A DNA stretch of 64,000 nt from Pseudomonas mendocina (lineage in GTDB: Bacteria; Pseudomonadota; Gammaproteobacteria; Pseudomonadales; Pseudomonadaceae), in contig NZ_CP027657.1 in assembly GCF_003008615.1 (NCBI RefSeq), positions 806,001 to 870,000 on the forward strand, written 5' to 3'. Below the pieces are notes generated by a model. The model was not told the DNA's origin. It saw only the letters and a program-made list of their open reading frames with translations, and did no database searches. Numbering within the stretch: position 1 is the stretch's first letter; every line of letters starts with the position of its first letter. This document shows positions 1 through 8,784 of the stretch, one piece after another. Both the position numbers and the translations under genes were made by a program.

Positions 1-113
1 ATCCTCACAAGGCGCAACGCCAAAACTTTACACACAGTTGAAACAATCGAATTAATTCAACCCTACCCGACACAAAGGGTTGCACTGCACATAGGTTATT
101 TCTTTGTACGCTG

Positions 114-142
114 TTTACTTGTTTAAAGTGCCTGACTATTAT
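114..142 (+). promoter_or_regulatory. Probable sigma-70 promoter of mvaT
   Basis: TTTACT at 114-119 and TATTAT at 137-142 are separated by 17 bases, a fair match to -35 and -10 elements. They lie in an AT-rich leader (1-183) upstream of mvaT. The AT-richness would suit binding by MvaT itself, as expected for an autoregulated H-NS-type gene; that part is inference. Confidence 0.45.
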
Positions 143-189
143 TAGCCCACTGTTCACTACTAAAACTTATTCACGCCAAGGTAATGCCC

Positions 190-564
190 ATGTCGCTGAT
201 CAATGAATACCGCGCCACCGAAGAAGCCATCAAAGAGCTGCAAGAGCGCCTGAAGAACCTGTCGCAAGATGACAAGCTGAAGAAAGAGCTGGAGTTCGAA
301 GGCAAGCTGCGCACCCTGATGGGCGAATACCAGAAGTCCCTGCGTGACATCATCGCCCTGCTCGACCCGGAAGCCAAAAGCGCCAAGGGCGTACGCGCCA
401 GCAAGCCTGCTGCCACCAAGCGCGCTCGCAAGGTCAAGCAGTACAAGAACCCGCACAGCGGCGAAGTGATCGAAACCAAAGGTGGCAACCACAAGACGCT
501 GAAAGAGTGGAAAGCCAAATGGGGCGCCGATGTTGTTGAAGGTTGGGCCACTCTGCTGGGCTAA
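190..564 (+). CDS. mvaT: MvaT, H-NS-family transcriptional regulator
   Basis: MvaT is the Pseudomonas functional counterpart of H-NS: it binds AT-rich, often foreign DNA, oligomerises and silences transcription. The 124-residue protein has an N-terminal helical oligomerisation region (about 1-60, rich in E, K and L), a basic linker, and a C-terminal DNA-binding part containing RARKVKQYKNPH and KGGNHKTLKEWKAKWG, which is nearly identical to P. aeruginosa MvaT as I recall it. An in-frame ATG at 184 exists, but AAGG at 178-181 is 8 bases from the ATG at 190 and only 2 from 184, so 190 is preferred. It is followed by a strong terminator and is convergent with sbcB, the same arrangement as PA4315-PA4316. 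Confidence 0.95.
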   Translation: MSLINEYRATEEAIKELQERLKNLSQDDKLKKELEFEGKLRTLMGEYQKSLRDIIALLDPEAKSAKGVRASKPAATKRARKVKQYKNPHSGEVIETKGGNHKTLKEWKAKWGADVVEGWATLLG

Positions 565-582
565 CGCTTGCGCAACCCCCTC

Positions 583-610
583 AAAACGCCAGCCATGCTG
601 GCGTTTTTTA
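583..610 (+). terminator. Rho-independent terminator of mvaT
   Basis: A perfect 9-bp stem, AACGCCAGC (585-593) with GCTGGCGTT (597-605), a CAT loop and a following T run. It starts about 20 bases after the mvaT stop codon. Confidence 0.9.
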
Positions 611-832
611 TGCCTGTAACTTTCTCCCTGGAGTTGACCGAAAAAACAGTTTCAGGCAATTCCCTGCCCAGTTGCCAGGAAGCACCACCTTATCAAGCCA
701 GAGCACGCACGCTGAATCGATTGAACCGCCAATAATTCAGGCGTTCAGATAAAAGTTCCCGAATTAATTTTTATCGCACAGGGTAGCAGGCACTTTCCCC
801 GGCGCCCTCTGACTTCTCGCACAGTCCACAGC

Positions 833-2278
833 TCACCCGTTCGATTTTTCCAAGCCGTAGCGCACCTGCAATTGCTGTGCATAAGCCTGCCATTGCTGAA
901 GCAATTGCAGCTGGCCCGGACTGCAATTGCCACACCTCTCCTCGAGTGCCAACTGAAATTGCGCCAACGTATTGGGCGCGCCAAACTCCGGGTTACTCAG
1001 GCGTTGACGGCAAAAGTCCGTCCAGCGTTGCCGCTCGGGCGGTGAAAGCGTTTCCGGGAAGTTGCGTGCACGGTAGCGAAACAACAACTCGGGCAGGCGT
1101 GCGTCGTCGAATGGCCAGTCTCGCGAAGCCAGCTCCTGCGGTTGAGCATTGCGCACCTGCTCACACAGACGGCGGTCACGATCGCCTATGAACCCATCGT
1201 ATAGCTGCTGCTCTGGGTCAGAGCTGCCAGCGAATCCTTCCTCGTGGTAAATCGTCGCCAGCTTGTCCTGCCATAGCGCCTGTGCCGTCCTGAGCATTTC
1301 GGCATTACGCTCGCAGAGCGACCACTCCAGCCTCAGGCGCTGTCGATCCGCATCACGTAGCACAGACAAGGGGGCGACCACCGGGCAGCGATTGATATGC
1401 AGCAGTTTCAGCGGGACTGGCGTCTCCCCCTCTGCAAGATCCTCGTGGCGAGTGTATAGACGACTGCGCAAGGTCTCGGCATCCAGATCCAGCAACACGC
1501 TCGGATCAGCCTGCAGATCGCAGACGATCAATGCATTGCGGTTACGCGGATGCCAGGCCAGCGGCAGGACCGGCGCGAGGTAATGACGCACAGCCGAGAA
1601 ACGCCCGGAAACATGCAGCAGCGGCTGCAGCAGGCGAATCTGATCCATCACCCGCTGCTTGCTGCGCAACTGATAGAGGAAGTCGTACAGACGCGGTTGG
1701 CGCTCACGCAGCAGACGAGCCAAGCCAATGGTAGCGCGCACGTCGGAAAGCGCATCGTGGGCCTGACCATGATCGATGCCGTTGGCTTGCGTCAGGCGCT
1801 CCAGCTTGAGCGTCACCCGCCCATCCTCTTGCGGCCACTCGATACCCTCGGGGCGAAGCGCGTATGCCGTGCGCACCAGATCGATCAGATCCCAGCGGCT
1901 GTTACCCCCTTGCCATTCACGGGCATAAGGGTCGAAGAAGTTGCGGTAGAGGCTGTAACGGGTCACCTCATCATCGAAGCGCAGGCTGTTGTAGCCGGCA
2001 CCGCAGGTACCCGGTGCAGATAGTGCAGCATGCACGCGGGTGACGAACTCGCCCTCGTCCAGACCTTGCTGACGCAGGCGCTGCGGGTCGATACCGGTGA
2101 CCAGGCACGCAGCCGGATGCGGCAGGATATCGTCGCTGGGCTGACAGTAGATGTTCAGCGGCTCACCAATCTCGTTGAGCGACTCGTCGGTGCGAATACC
2201 AGCCACCTGCAGCGGCCGGTCGCTACGCGGGTTGATGCCAGTGGTTTCATAGTCGTACCAGAAGATGCTGGAGGCCAT
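833..2278 (-). CDS. sbcB: Exodeoxyribonuclease I (SbcB)
   Basis: SbcB is a 3'-5' single-strand DNA exonuclease acting in recombination and mismatch repair. The 481-residue protein begins MASSIFWYDYETTG, so the DEDDh catalytic residues D9 and E11 are at the very N-terminus. HDALSDVRATIGLARLL supplies the later H-x4-D motif. The C-terminal half corresponds to the SH3-like and helical exonuclease I extension, and the length fits the family (about 475 residues). The frame stays open upstream to 3358, but that extension is low-complexity D/Q/H-rich sequence antisense to the next gene, so the start at 2278 is chosen. Convergent with mvaT. Confidence 0.95.
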   Translation of the reverse strand: MASSIFWYDYETTGINPRSDRPLQVAGIRTDESLNEIGEPLNIYCQPSDDILPHPAACLVTGIDPQRLRQQGLDEGEFVTRVHAALSAPGTCGAGYNSLRFDDEVTRYSLYRNFFDPYAREWQGGNSRWDLIDLVRTAYALRPEGIEWPQEDGRVTLKLERLTQANGIDHGQAHDALSDVRATIGLARLLRERQPRLYDFLYQLRSKQRVMDQIRLLQPLLHVSGRFSAVRHYLAPVLPLAWHPRNRNALIVCDLQADPSVLLDLDAETLRSRLYTRHEDLAEGETPVPLKLLHINRCPVVAPLSVLRDADRQRLRLEWSLCERNAEMLRTAQALWQDKLATIYHEEGFAGSSDPEQQLYDGFIGDRDRRLCEQVRNAQPQELASRDWPFDDARLPELLFRYRARNFPETLSPPERQRWTDFCRQRLSNPEFGAPNTLAQFQLALEERCGNCSPGQLQLLQQWQAYAQQLQVRYGLEKSNG

Positions 2279-2458
2279 CTGCGGTTCCTTCAATGCAAAG
2301 TGCAGGGAGTCTAACATCCGTGTCCTGCCACACCGCCGTCGGCAAAGCTTGAACCAGCGCACAGAGGCTGCACGCCTCGGCATGGTGCCTCTTGTAGGCC
2401 CAACACCTCTGCTACTAGCATTGCGGCCCCCACCACCCTCATGAACAAGGATGCCGCC

Positions 2459-3217
2459 ATGAGTGACAGCACTGCCCCCAATCCCTACGCCGCCCCCGTC
2501 AGCAACCTGCAACTGCCCGTCAGCGACCAGACGCCCAGCATCGAAGAAGCCCTGGCTCGTGGCTACGATTTCAACATCGGTGATCTGCTCAGCGAATCCT
2601 GGAGCAAGGTCAGTGGCACCAAGGGCATCATCATCGGCGGTTTCCTGGTGTTCTACGTGGTGCTGCTGGCCGCGTCCTTCATCCTCGGAAGTGTCGTCGG
2701 TATCTTCAGCGCATTGAGCGACAACCTGTTCATCATGTTCGCTGGCGAGATCGTGATCTCGCTGCTGGCCTCGGCCCTGGCCTACCCCTTCATGGCCGGC
2801 ATCAACATGGTGGGTATCCGCCGCGCGGCTGATCAGCCACTCAGCTTCAACGAGATCTTCAGCCACTTCGGCCGCACAATACCGCTGATCATCACTGCGG
2901 TGGTGATGATGCTGCTGATCTACCTTGGCATGATCCTGCTGCTGATCCCTGGCATCTACCTGGCCGTCGCCTACCTGCTGGCCATCCCGCTGGTGGTCGA
3001 GCGCGGCCTCTCGCCATGGCAGGCGCTGGAAGCCTCGCGCAAGGCCATCACCCAGCACTGGTTCAAGGTCTTCGGTCTGTTCCTGCTGCTCGGCCTGATC
3101 GTCATGGTCAGCGCCATTCCGCTGGGCATCGGCCTGGTATGGACCATCCCGCTGATGGTCGTCGCCATGGGCGTTCTCTACCGCACGATCTTCGGCGTAC
3201 TGCCTGCCGGCCAATGA
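2459..3217 (+). CDS. Multi-pass membrane protein of unknown function
   Basis: The 252-residue protein has a hydrophilic N-terminus of about 50 residues rich in P and A, followed by about five or six hydrophobic segments (near 62-90, 98-120, 140-180 and 200-245). GINMVGIRRAADQPLSFNEIF and SPWQALEASRKAI resemble the hydrophilic loops of the DUF975/BPSS1780-like membrane family; the family assignment is tentative. An upstream ATG at 2441 is in frame, but AAGGAT at 2447-2452 is 6 bases before the ATG at 2459, which decides the start. It lies just upstream of the RDD/SpoIIM/MoxR operon but is separated from it by a terminator-like hairpin. Confidence 0.75.
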   Translation: MSDSTAPNPYAAPVSNLQLPVSDQTPSIEEALARGYDFNIGDLLSESWSKVSGTKGIIIGGFLVFYVVLLAASFILGSVVGIFSALSDNLFIMFAGEIVISLLASALAYPFMAGINMVGIRRAADQPLSFNEIFSHFGRTIPLIITAVVMMLLIYLGMILLLIPGIYLAVAYLLAIPLVVERGLSPWQALEASRKAITQHWFKVFGLFLLLGLIVMVSAIPLGIGLVWTIPLMVVAMGVLYRTIFGVLPAGQ

Positions 3218-3226
3218 GCTGACCTG

Positions 3227-3251
3227 ACCGGGCCGAATCGATCGGCCCGGT
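3227..3251 (+). terminator. Terminator-like hairpin after the membrane protein gene
   Basis: A 10-bp perfect stem, ACCGGGCCGA (3227-3236) with TCGGCCCGGT (3242-3251), and a 5-base loop. The following T tract is weak, so some readthrough into the RDD operon is possible. Confidence 0.6.
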
Positions 3252-3293
3252 TGCGTTATCGACCCGCTGCTCGCTAGCATCGGGCTTTCCCTG

Positions 3294-4031
3294 ATGCAGT
3301 CCGCCATGTCCTCACGCTCAAGCGCCAGCTTTCCGCTTAGCCAGCCGCCCCTGGACACCCGCTACCAGGTCGAGACGCCGGAAGGCATCGATCTGCATCT
3401 GCGTCCGGCCGGTTTGGTGCCGCGCGCCCTGGCTTTCGCCATCGACCTGGCGATCCGCGGCCTGATCCTGGCTGTCATGTTCATCGTTCTCGGTCTTCTC
3501 GGTCAGTTCGGCATGGGCCTGGGCACCATCCTGCTGTTTCTCGTGACCTGGTGGTACATGGTGCTGTTCGAAGTGCTCAACCAGGGCCGCTCGCCCGGTA
3601 AGCAGATGCTCGGCCTGCGTGTGGTGCACGATGACGGCACGCCCATCGGCTGGGCTGCCTCGCTGACACGCAACCTGCTGCGTTTCGTCGACATCCTGCC
3701 GTTCGGTTACACCCTGGGCATCATCAGTTGCCTGAATCATCCGGCGTTCAAACGTCTCGGCGATATCGCCGCCGGCACCCTGGTGGTCTACCGCGATGCC
3801 GCCGTGGCGCGCCCGCAATTACCGGACGCCGAACCGCTGCCACCACCCTTCCCGCTCAGCCTGGCCGAACAACGGGCCCTGCTCGGTTTCGCCGAACGTG
3901 GCGGTCAGTTGTCCGCCGCCCGCCGCGCCGAACTCGCGGCGCTGCTGGCCGAACCCTTGCAGGTACCCGCCGAGCAGACCGAAGCGCGCCTCAACGGCAT
4001 CGCACGCGGCCTGTTGGGAACCACGCCATGA
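3294..4031 (+). CDS. RDD family membrane protein
   Basis: The protein has 245 residues (241 if started at the ATG at 3306). The RDD domain is visible at about 40-170: RALAFAIDLAIRG, two hydrophobic helices, then NQGRSPGKQMLGLRVV and RNLLRFVDILPFGY with the typical R and D residues. RDD proteins are small polytopic inner-membrane proteins, some linked to ion or solute transport; no function can be fixed here. The C-terminal 70 residues are hydrophilic. It is the first gene of a six-gene operon, and its TGA overlaps the ATG of the next gene (ATGA). No clear Shine-Dalgarno sequence discriminates between the two starts. Confidence 0.85.
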   Translation: MQSAMSSRSSASFPLSQPPLDTRYQVETPEGIDLHLRPAGLVPRALAFAIDLAIRGLILAVMFIVLGLLGQFGMGLGTILLFLVTWWYMVLFEVLNQGRSPGKQMLGLRVVHDDGTPIGWAASLTRNLLRFVDILPFGYTLGIISCLNHPAFKRLGDIAAGTLVVYRDAAVARPQLPDAEPLPPPFPLSLAEQRALLGFAERGGQLSAARRAELAALLAEPLQVPAEQTEARLNGIARGLLGTTP

Positions 4032-5008
4032 AGCAAAGCCTGTTCGAAAATCGCCACCAGGTCGACTGGGATAATTTCGCCGTTCAACTCGAAGCACTCG
4101 AGCGGGGCAAGGCAGACCCCAAGTCCAACAGCCGCTTCGCCGCCAACTACCGGCAACTCTGTCAGCATCTGGCGCTGGCACAGGCGCGAGGCTACAGCAG
4201 CCACCTGATCGATCAGTTGCAACAGTTGGCCATGCGCGGCCACCAGCAGTTCTACCGTCACCGCAGCCACCTCGGCGCACAGCTGATCCGCTTCCTGTTC
4301 GGCGGTTTCCCTCGCCTGGTGCGCAGTGAATGGCGCGCAGTCTGTGCAGCCAGTCTGCTGTTCTTCGGCAGCCTGGGCCTGATGGGGCTGCTCACCTACC
4401 TCTACCCGGAGCTGATCTACAGCCTGGTCAGCCCCGATCAGGTCAGCGAGATGGAACGTATGTATGACCCCGATGCACGACGCCTGGGTCGTTTCAGCGA
4501 ACGTGGCTCGGGCGACGACTGGGTGATGTTCGGTTTCTACATCATGAACAATATCGGCATCGCCTTTCAGACCTTCGCCAGCGGCCTGTTGCTCGGCCTG
4601 GGGAGCCTGTTCTTCCTGCTGTTCAACGGCCTGATGATCGGCGCGGTGGCCGGTCACCTGACCCGCATCGGCTACGGCGAGCCGTTCTGGTCGTTCGTCA
4701 TCGGCCATGGCGCATTCGAACTGACCGCCATCGCCCTGGCCGGCGCCGCCGGCTTCAAGCTCGGCTGGGCCTTGCTGGCACCGGGTCGCCTACCGCGTGG
4801 CGAGGCCTTGCGCCTGGCAGCCGGCAAAGCAATCCAACTGGTCGCCGGCGTGATCCTGTTCCTGTTGCTCGCGGCGTTCATCGAGGCTTTCTGGTCATCG
4901 ACCACCTTCGCCAGCCCCGACATCAAGTACGCGGTAGGCACAGGTCTTTGGGCGCTGGTGCTGATGTACCTGCTGCTAGCCGGCCGGAGGCAGCATGCGC
5001 CTGACTGA
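4028..5008 (+). CDS. SpoIIM-like (stage II sporulation protein M family) membrane protein
   Basis: The 326-residue protein begins MKQSLFENRHQVDWDNF, has a soluble helical N-terminal section (about 1-105), then several hydrophobic segments. NNIGIAFQTFASGLLLGLGSLFFLLFNGLMIG followed by GHGAFELTAIALAGAAGFKLG is the hallmark of the SpoIIM/DUF95 family. The organism does not sporulate; in Gram-negatives this family recurs next to MoxR and DUF58 genes and its role is unknown. The start at 4028 overlaps the RDD stop by ATGA. Its own 3' end overlaps the following DUF4129 gene by 14 bases, so translational coupling is likely through the operon. Confidence 0.85.
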   Translation: MKQSLFENRHQVDWDNFAVQLEALERGKADPKSNSRFAANYRQLCQHLALAQARGYSSHLIDQLQQLAMRGHQQFYRHRSHLGAQLIRFLFGGFPRLVRSEWRAVCAASLLFFGSLGLMGLLTYLYPELIYSLVSPDQVSEMERMYDPDARRLGRFSERGSGDDWVMFGFYIMNNIGIAFQTFASGLLLGLGSLFFLLFNGLMIGAVAGHLTRIGYGEPFWSFVIGHGAFELTAIALAGAAGFKLGWALLAPGRLPRGEALRLAAGKAIQLVAGVILFLLLAAFIEAFWSSTTFASPDIKYAVGTGLWALVLMYLLLAGRRQHAPD

Positions 5009-6572
5009 AGCCAGCGTCGCCATCCGTCCGCGTACCGCCTGGGAAGCCATCGACCTCGGCGTGCTGCTCGCCCGTCGTCACGCCGGCCTGCTGATGGCCA
5101 GCTGGGCACTGGTTACCCTACCGTTGTTCGCCCTGCTCTGCGCAGTGCTCTGGCAGTACCCGGGCTGGGCGATCTTCATCTTCTGGTGGCTCAAGCCTGC
5201 TTACGAGCGCTTGCCGCTGTACATCCTCTCGCAGGCACTGTTCGGCAACACGCCATCGTTGAAGCAGTCCCTGCGGGCCCTGCCACGCCTGCTGTGGCCG
5301 CAACTGCTGGCCAGCCTCACCTGGCGCCGCCTGAGCCCGACGCGCAGCTTCGACCTGCCGGTACTGCAGCTCGAAGGTTTGTCTGGCCAGGCACGCAGCC
5401 AGCGCCTGATCGTCCTCGGCCAGCGCGACAGCGGCGCGGCCACCTGGCTGACGCTGGTCGGTGTGCACCTGGAAATCGCCCTGTGGATGGGCCTGGCCGC
5501 CCTGTTCTATCTGATGCTGCCGCAGCAGGTGGAAACCGACTGGAGCTGGGAAACCCTGATCGCCGCCAGCAGTGGGCAATGGCTCTGGCTGGAGCACCTG
5601 TCCAACCTGCTGTACGTGCTGCTGCTGATCCTCTGGGAACCGGTCTACGTCGCCTGCGGATTCACCCTCTATCTCAATCGACGCACCGCGTTGGAGGCCT
5701 GGGACATCGAGCTGACCTTCCGCCGCCTGCGCCAGCGCCTGACCGGCAGCGCCTATGCCGTGTTACTTGGCTGCGCCCTGCTGCTGAGCCAACTGCCGAG
5801 CGCTGCCTGGGCTGAAACGCCAGCGAGCGCCAGCGAACAAGCCGAACAACAAGGCCCTGACGCACCACGCCTGCTCAAGCAACAGCTGACCAGCCAGGCA
5901 GCGCGCGCCGGCATCGAATCCCTGCTCGACGAACCACCGTTCCAGCATCGTGAAACCGTCACGCGTTGGCGCCTGGGTGAGGAAAAACCGGCCCAGGAAG
6001 CCGACCCGCAAGACCTCGAAGCCCTGCTCGAGATGCTCAAGAACCTGCTCAAGCTTGGCGAGTGGTGGAAGAGTCTGGATGTCGTCGCACAGATATTCGA
6101 AGTGCTGTTGTGGGGTGCTCTCGTCGCCCTGCTGGCCTTCATCCTCTGGCGTTACCGGGAATGGCTGCAGATCTTCGGCGAACGCGTTGGCCTGCCACTA
6201 CGGCGCAAGGTATCGACACCCGATCAGTTGTTCGGCCTGGAACTGGCACCGGAGAGCCTGCCCGACGACGTCGCCAGCGAGGCCGAGCGACTCTGGGCCG
6301 AGCAACCTCGCGCGGCCCTCGGTCTGCTTTATCGCGCCCTGCTCAGCCGCCTGCTGCATGAGCATCGGTTGCCGCTGAAACAATCGCACACCGAGGGCGA
6401 AGTCCTGCATCTGGTCGCCGGATTGCAACAGCAGGATCTGGAAGACTACAGCCAGCAGCTCACCGGCCATTGGCAGGCGCTGGCCTATGGACATCGTCTG
6501 CCTGCCGAGGCGCTACGCCTGGGCTTGTGTCAGGGTTGGCGCAACCTGTTCGGCCAGGGGCGCACACCATGA
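4995..6572 (+). CDS. DUF4129 domain-containing membrane protein
   Basis: The 525-residue protein has an N-terminal membrane region with several hydrophobic stretches (about 28-75, 150-175 and 200-230). A secretory-like segment near 255-275 ends SAAWAETP and is followed by an A/E/Q-rich periplasmic-looking stretch. Another transmembrane helix (about 368-385) has the basic patch RYREWLQ after it. The C-terminal region, from EAERLWAEQPRAALGLLYRALLSRL to the end, matches the DUF4129 pattern. Function unknown. Overlaps of 14 bases upstream and 4 bases (ATGA) downstream mark it as part of the operon. Confidence 0.8.
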   Translation: MRLTEASVAIRPRTAWEAIDLGVLLARRHAGLLMASWALVTLPLFALLCAVLWQYPGWAIFIFWWLKPAYERLPLYILSQALFGNTPSLKQSLRALPRLLWPQLLASLTWRRLSPTRSFDLPVLQLEGLSGQARSQRLIVLGQRDSGAATWLTLVGVHLEIALWMGLAALFYLMLPQQVETDWSWETLIAASSGQWLWLEHLSNLLYVLLLILWEPVYVACGFTLYLNRRTALEAWDIELTFRRLRQRLTGSAYAVLLGCALLLSQLPSAAWAETPASASEQAEQQGPDAPRLLKQQLTSQAARAGIESLLDEPPFQHRETVTRWRLGEEKPAQEADPQDLEALLEMLKNLLKLGEWWKSLDVVAQIFEVLLWGALVALLAFILWRYREWLQIFGERVGLPLRRKVSTPDQLFGLELAPESLPDDVASEAERLWAEQPRAALGLLYRALLSRLLHEHRLPLKQSHTEGEVLHLVAGLQQQDLEDYSQQLTGHWQALAYGHRLPAEALRLGLCQGWRNLFGQGRTP

Positions 6573-7747
6573 GTCGGCGCGCCGGATTCATCCTGGGCAT
6601 GGCCCTGCTATTGGCGCTGGGTCTGCTCGCCAGCTACCTGCTGGGCAATCTCGAACCCTATCAAGAGGTGGTCGAACACGGCCCTTCACCGGAAGTGGAC
6701 AGCAGCCCCTACCTGGCCGCCGAACACTTCCTGCGCCTGCAGAACATCACTGCGCGCCGCGCCGACAGCCTGGAAGTGCTCGACGGTCTGCCCAGCCAGG
6801 GCCAGACCCTGATGCTGCTGGCCGACCGCAGCAACATGACCCCACGTCAGGCCGAAAAACTACTGCAATGGACGGCCAATGGCGGTCATCTGCTGCTGAT
6901 CGCCGAACGCCTGTGGGATGAGGACGAGGGCAAGAGCGGCGACCTGCTGCTCGACCTGCTCGGCATCCAGCAATACATGAGCGACGAGCTGGACGAAGAA
7001 GAGAGCAGCGCGGACGAAGCGAGTGAAGAAGGCGAAGCCTATCCGCAGTTGACCAAGCTCTACCTGGAAAACGAGCAGGCACCGGCCTATATCGCCTTCG
7101 ACACCGACTACCACCTGTACGACTCGCAGAACCGGGCCCACGCCTGGGCCAACAGCGCGCTAGCCACCCACTTGCTGCAGCTCTATCACGGCGACGGCTT
7201 GATCACCGTACTCAGTGACCCGTGGATCTGGCAGAACCGCAACATCGACGAATACGACCATGCCTGGCTGCTCTGGTATCTCGGCCAGGACAGCGCGGTG
7301 ACCCTGCTCTACCACGCTGACAGCGACAGCCTGGCAAGCCTGCTGCTGCGCCATTTCCCGCTGGCGCTGGCGGTGTTGGCTCTGCTGATCATCGCCGGTC
7401 TCTGGCACCTCGGCATGCGCCACGGCCCGCTGCAAGCACCGGCCAGCCGTGCACGTCGGCAACTGGAAGAACACCTGCGCGGCAGCGCCGACTTCCTGCT
7501 GCGCCGCAGCGGCCAGCACAGCCTGCTCAAGGGCCTGCAGCAGGACATCCAGCGCCGTGCGCGGCGCCGTCACCCCGGTTTTGAAAAACTCGCCGTGGCC
7601 GAGCAATGGCAGGTGCTGGGTCGCCTGACCCGTCTGCCGGCCAGGGAAATCAGCCAGGCCATGCGCCCGCTGCCACACAAACGCCTTTCCGCCACCGACT
7701 TCACCCGCCAGGTCGCGCACCTGCAAACCCTCAGGAATGCCCTATGA
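6569..7747 (+). CDS. DUF4350 domain-containing membrane-anchored protein
   Basis: The 392-residue protein has an N-terminal hydrophobic helix (about 6-25). A soluble region starts VDSSPYLAAEHFLRLQNI and contains TLMLLADRSNMTPRQAEKLLQWTANGGHLLLIAERLW, the GATase-like fold typical of DUF4350. There is an acidic insert (DELDEEESSADEASEEGE, about 139-156) and a second transmembrane helix near 268-285. The C-terminal 110 residues are basic and probably cytoplasmic. Homologues are usually encoded beside MoxR and DUF58 proteins. ATGA overlaps at both ends support operon membership and fix the start at 6569. Confidence 0.8.
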   Translation: MSRRAGFILGMALLLALGLLASYLLGNLEPYQEVVEHGPSPEVDSSPYLAAEHFLRLQNITARRADSLEVLDGLPSQGQTLMLLADRSNMTPRQAEKLLQWTANGGHLLLIAERLWDEDEGKSGDLLLDLLGIQQYMSDELDEEESSADEASEEGEAYPQLTKLYLENEQAPAYIAFDTDYHLYDSQNRAHAWANSALATHLLQLYHGDGLITVLSDPWIWQNRNIDEYDHAWLLWYLGQDSAVTLLYHADSDSLASLLLRHFPLALAVLALLIIAGLWHLGMRHGPLQAPASRARRQLEEHLRGSADFLLRRSGQHSLLKGLQQDIQRRARRRHPGFEKLAVAEQWQVLGRLTRLPAREISQAMRPLPHKRLSATDFTRQVAHLQTLRNAL

Positions 7748-8784
7748 CGAGCGAACAGACACCCGACGCCGAAATCACGCCAGTCAACGAGGCCCCCGCC
7801 ACGCCCGCCAGTAATCCGCAGGCCCAACAGCGCCAGCGCGCCAGCCAGCTGGCCCAGGCACTTCGCACTGAGCTGCGCAAGGCGGTGATCGGCCAGAATA
7901 CGGTGATCGACGATGTGCTCACCGCCCTGATCGCCGGCGGTCACGTGCTCGTCGAAGGTGTTCCCGGTCTCGGCAAGACCCTGCTGGTGCGTGCCCTGGC
8001 ACGTTGCTTCGGCGGCGAGTTCGCACGCATCCAGTTCACCCCGGATCTGATGCCCAGCGATGTCACCGGCCATGCCGTGTACGACATGCAGAGCGAGCAG
8101 TTCAAACTGCGCAAAGGACCGGTGTTCACCAACCTGCTGCTGGCCGACGAAATCAACCGCGCCCCGGCCAAGACCCAGGCTGCGTTGCTGGAAGTGATGC
8201 AGGAGCGCCAGGTGACTCTGGAAGGCCGCGCCCTGGCCGTACAACTGCCGTTCATGGTGCTGGCGACCATGAACCCGATCGAGCAGGAAGGCACCTATCC
8301 GCTGCCGGAGGCCGAGCTGGATCGCTTCATGCTCAAGCTGCGCATGGACTATCCGGAGCAGGACGAAGAGCTCAACATGGTGCGCCAGGTAACCCGCTCG
8401 GCCAAGGCCGATATGCTCGAGGTCAGCCCGCTACGTACCCTGCTGCAGGCCAAGGATGTGCTAGCCCTGCAGAAGATCGCCAGCGACCTGCCGCTGGACG
8501 ATCAGGTGCTCGACTACGCCGTACGCCTGGCCCGCGCCACCCGAAGTTGGCCCGGCCTGGCCATGGGCGCCGGCCCGCGCGCCTCCATCGCGCTGGTGCG
8601 TGGAGCACGGGCGCGGGCGCTGCTGCGCGGCGGTGATTTTGTCCTGCCCGATGACATCAAGAGCTGCGCCCTGGCCGTGCTGCGTCATCGCGTGCGACTG
8701 ACTCCGGAGCTGGACATCGAAGGCCTATCGGTGGATCAGGTGCTGCAACAATTGCTCGACCAGGTGCCGGCTCCTCGTCTATGA
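7744..8784 (+). CDS. MoxR family AAA+ ATPase
   Basis: The 346-residue protein carries Walker A GVPGLGKT at 72-79, Walker B LLLADEIN near 131-138, and sensor/arginine-finger motifs in MVLATMNPIEQEGTYPLPEA and ELDRFMLK. MoxR ATPases act as chaperones that mature or regulate partner proteins, usually together with a vWA or DUF58 protein. The first 35 residues are a hydrophilic P/A/Q-rich extension. It sits between DUF4350 and DUF58 with ATGA overlaps on both sides, so the DUF58 protein is its likely direct partner. Confidence 0.92.
   Translation: MTSEQTPDAEITPVNEAPATPASNPQAQQRQRASQLAQALRTELRKAVIGQNTVIDDVLTALIAGGHVLVEGVPGLGKTLLVRALARCFGGEFARIQFTPDLMPSDVTGHAVYDMQSEQFKLRKGPVFTNLLLADEINRAPAKTQAALLEVMQERQVTLEGRALAVQLPFMVLATMNPIEQEGTYPLPEAELDRFMLKLRMDYPEQDEELNMVRQVTRSAKADMLEVSPLRTLLQAKDVLALQKIASDLPLDDQVLDYAVRLARATRSWPGLAMGAGPRASIALVRGARARALLRGGDFVLPDDIKSCALAVLRHRVRLTPELDIEGLSVDQVLQQLLDQVPAPRL

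Noticed and set aside
2279..3358. Upstream extension of the sbcB frame on the minus strand
   Set aside because: It is D/Q/H-rich low-complexity sequence antisense to a clear membrane protein gene. The catalytic residues of exonuclease I begin at residue 9 from the start at 2278.
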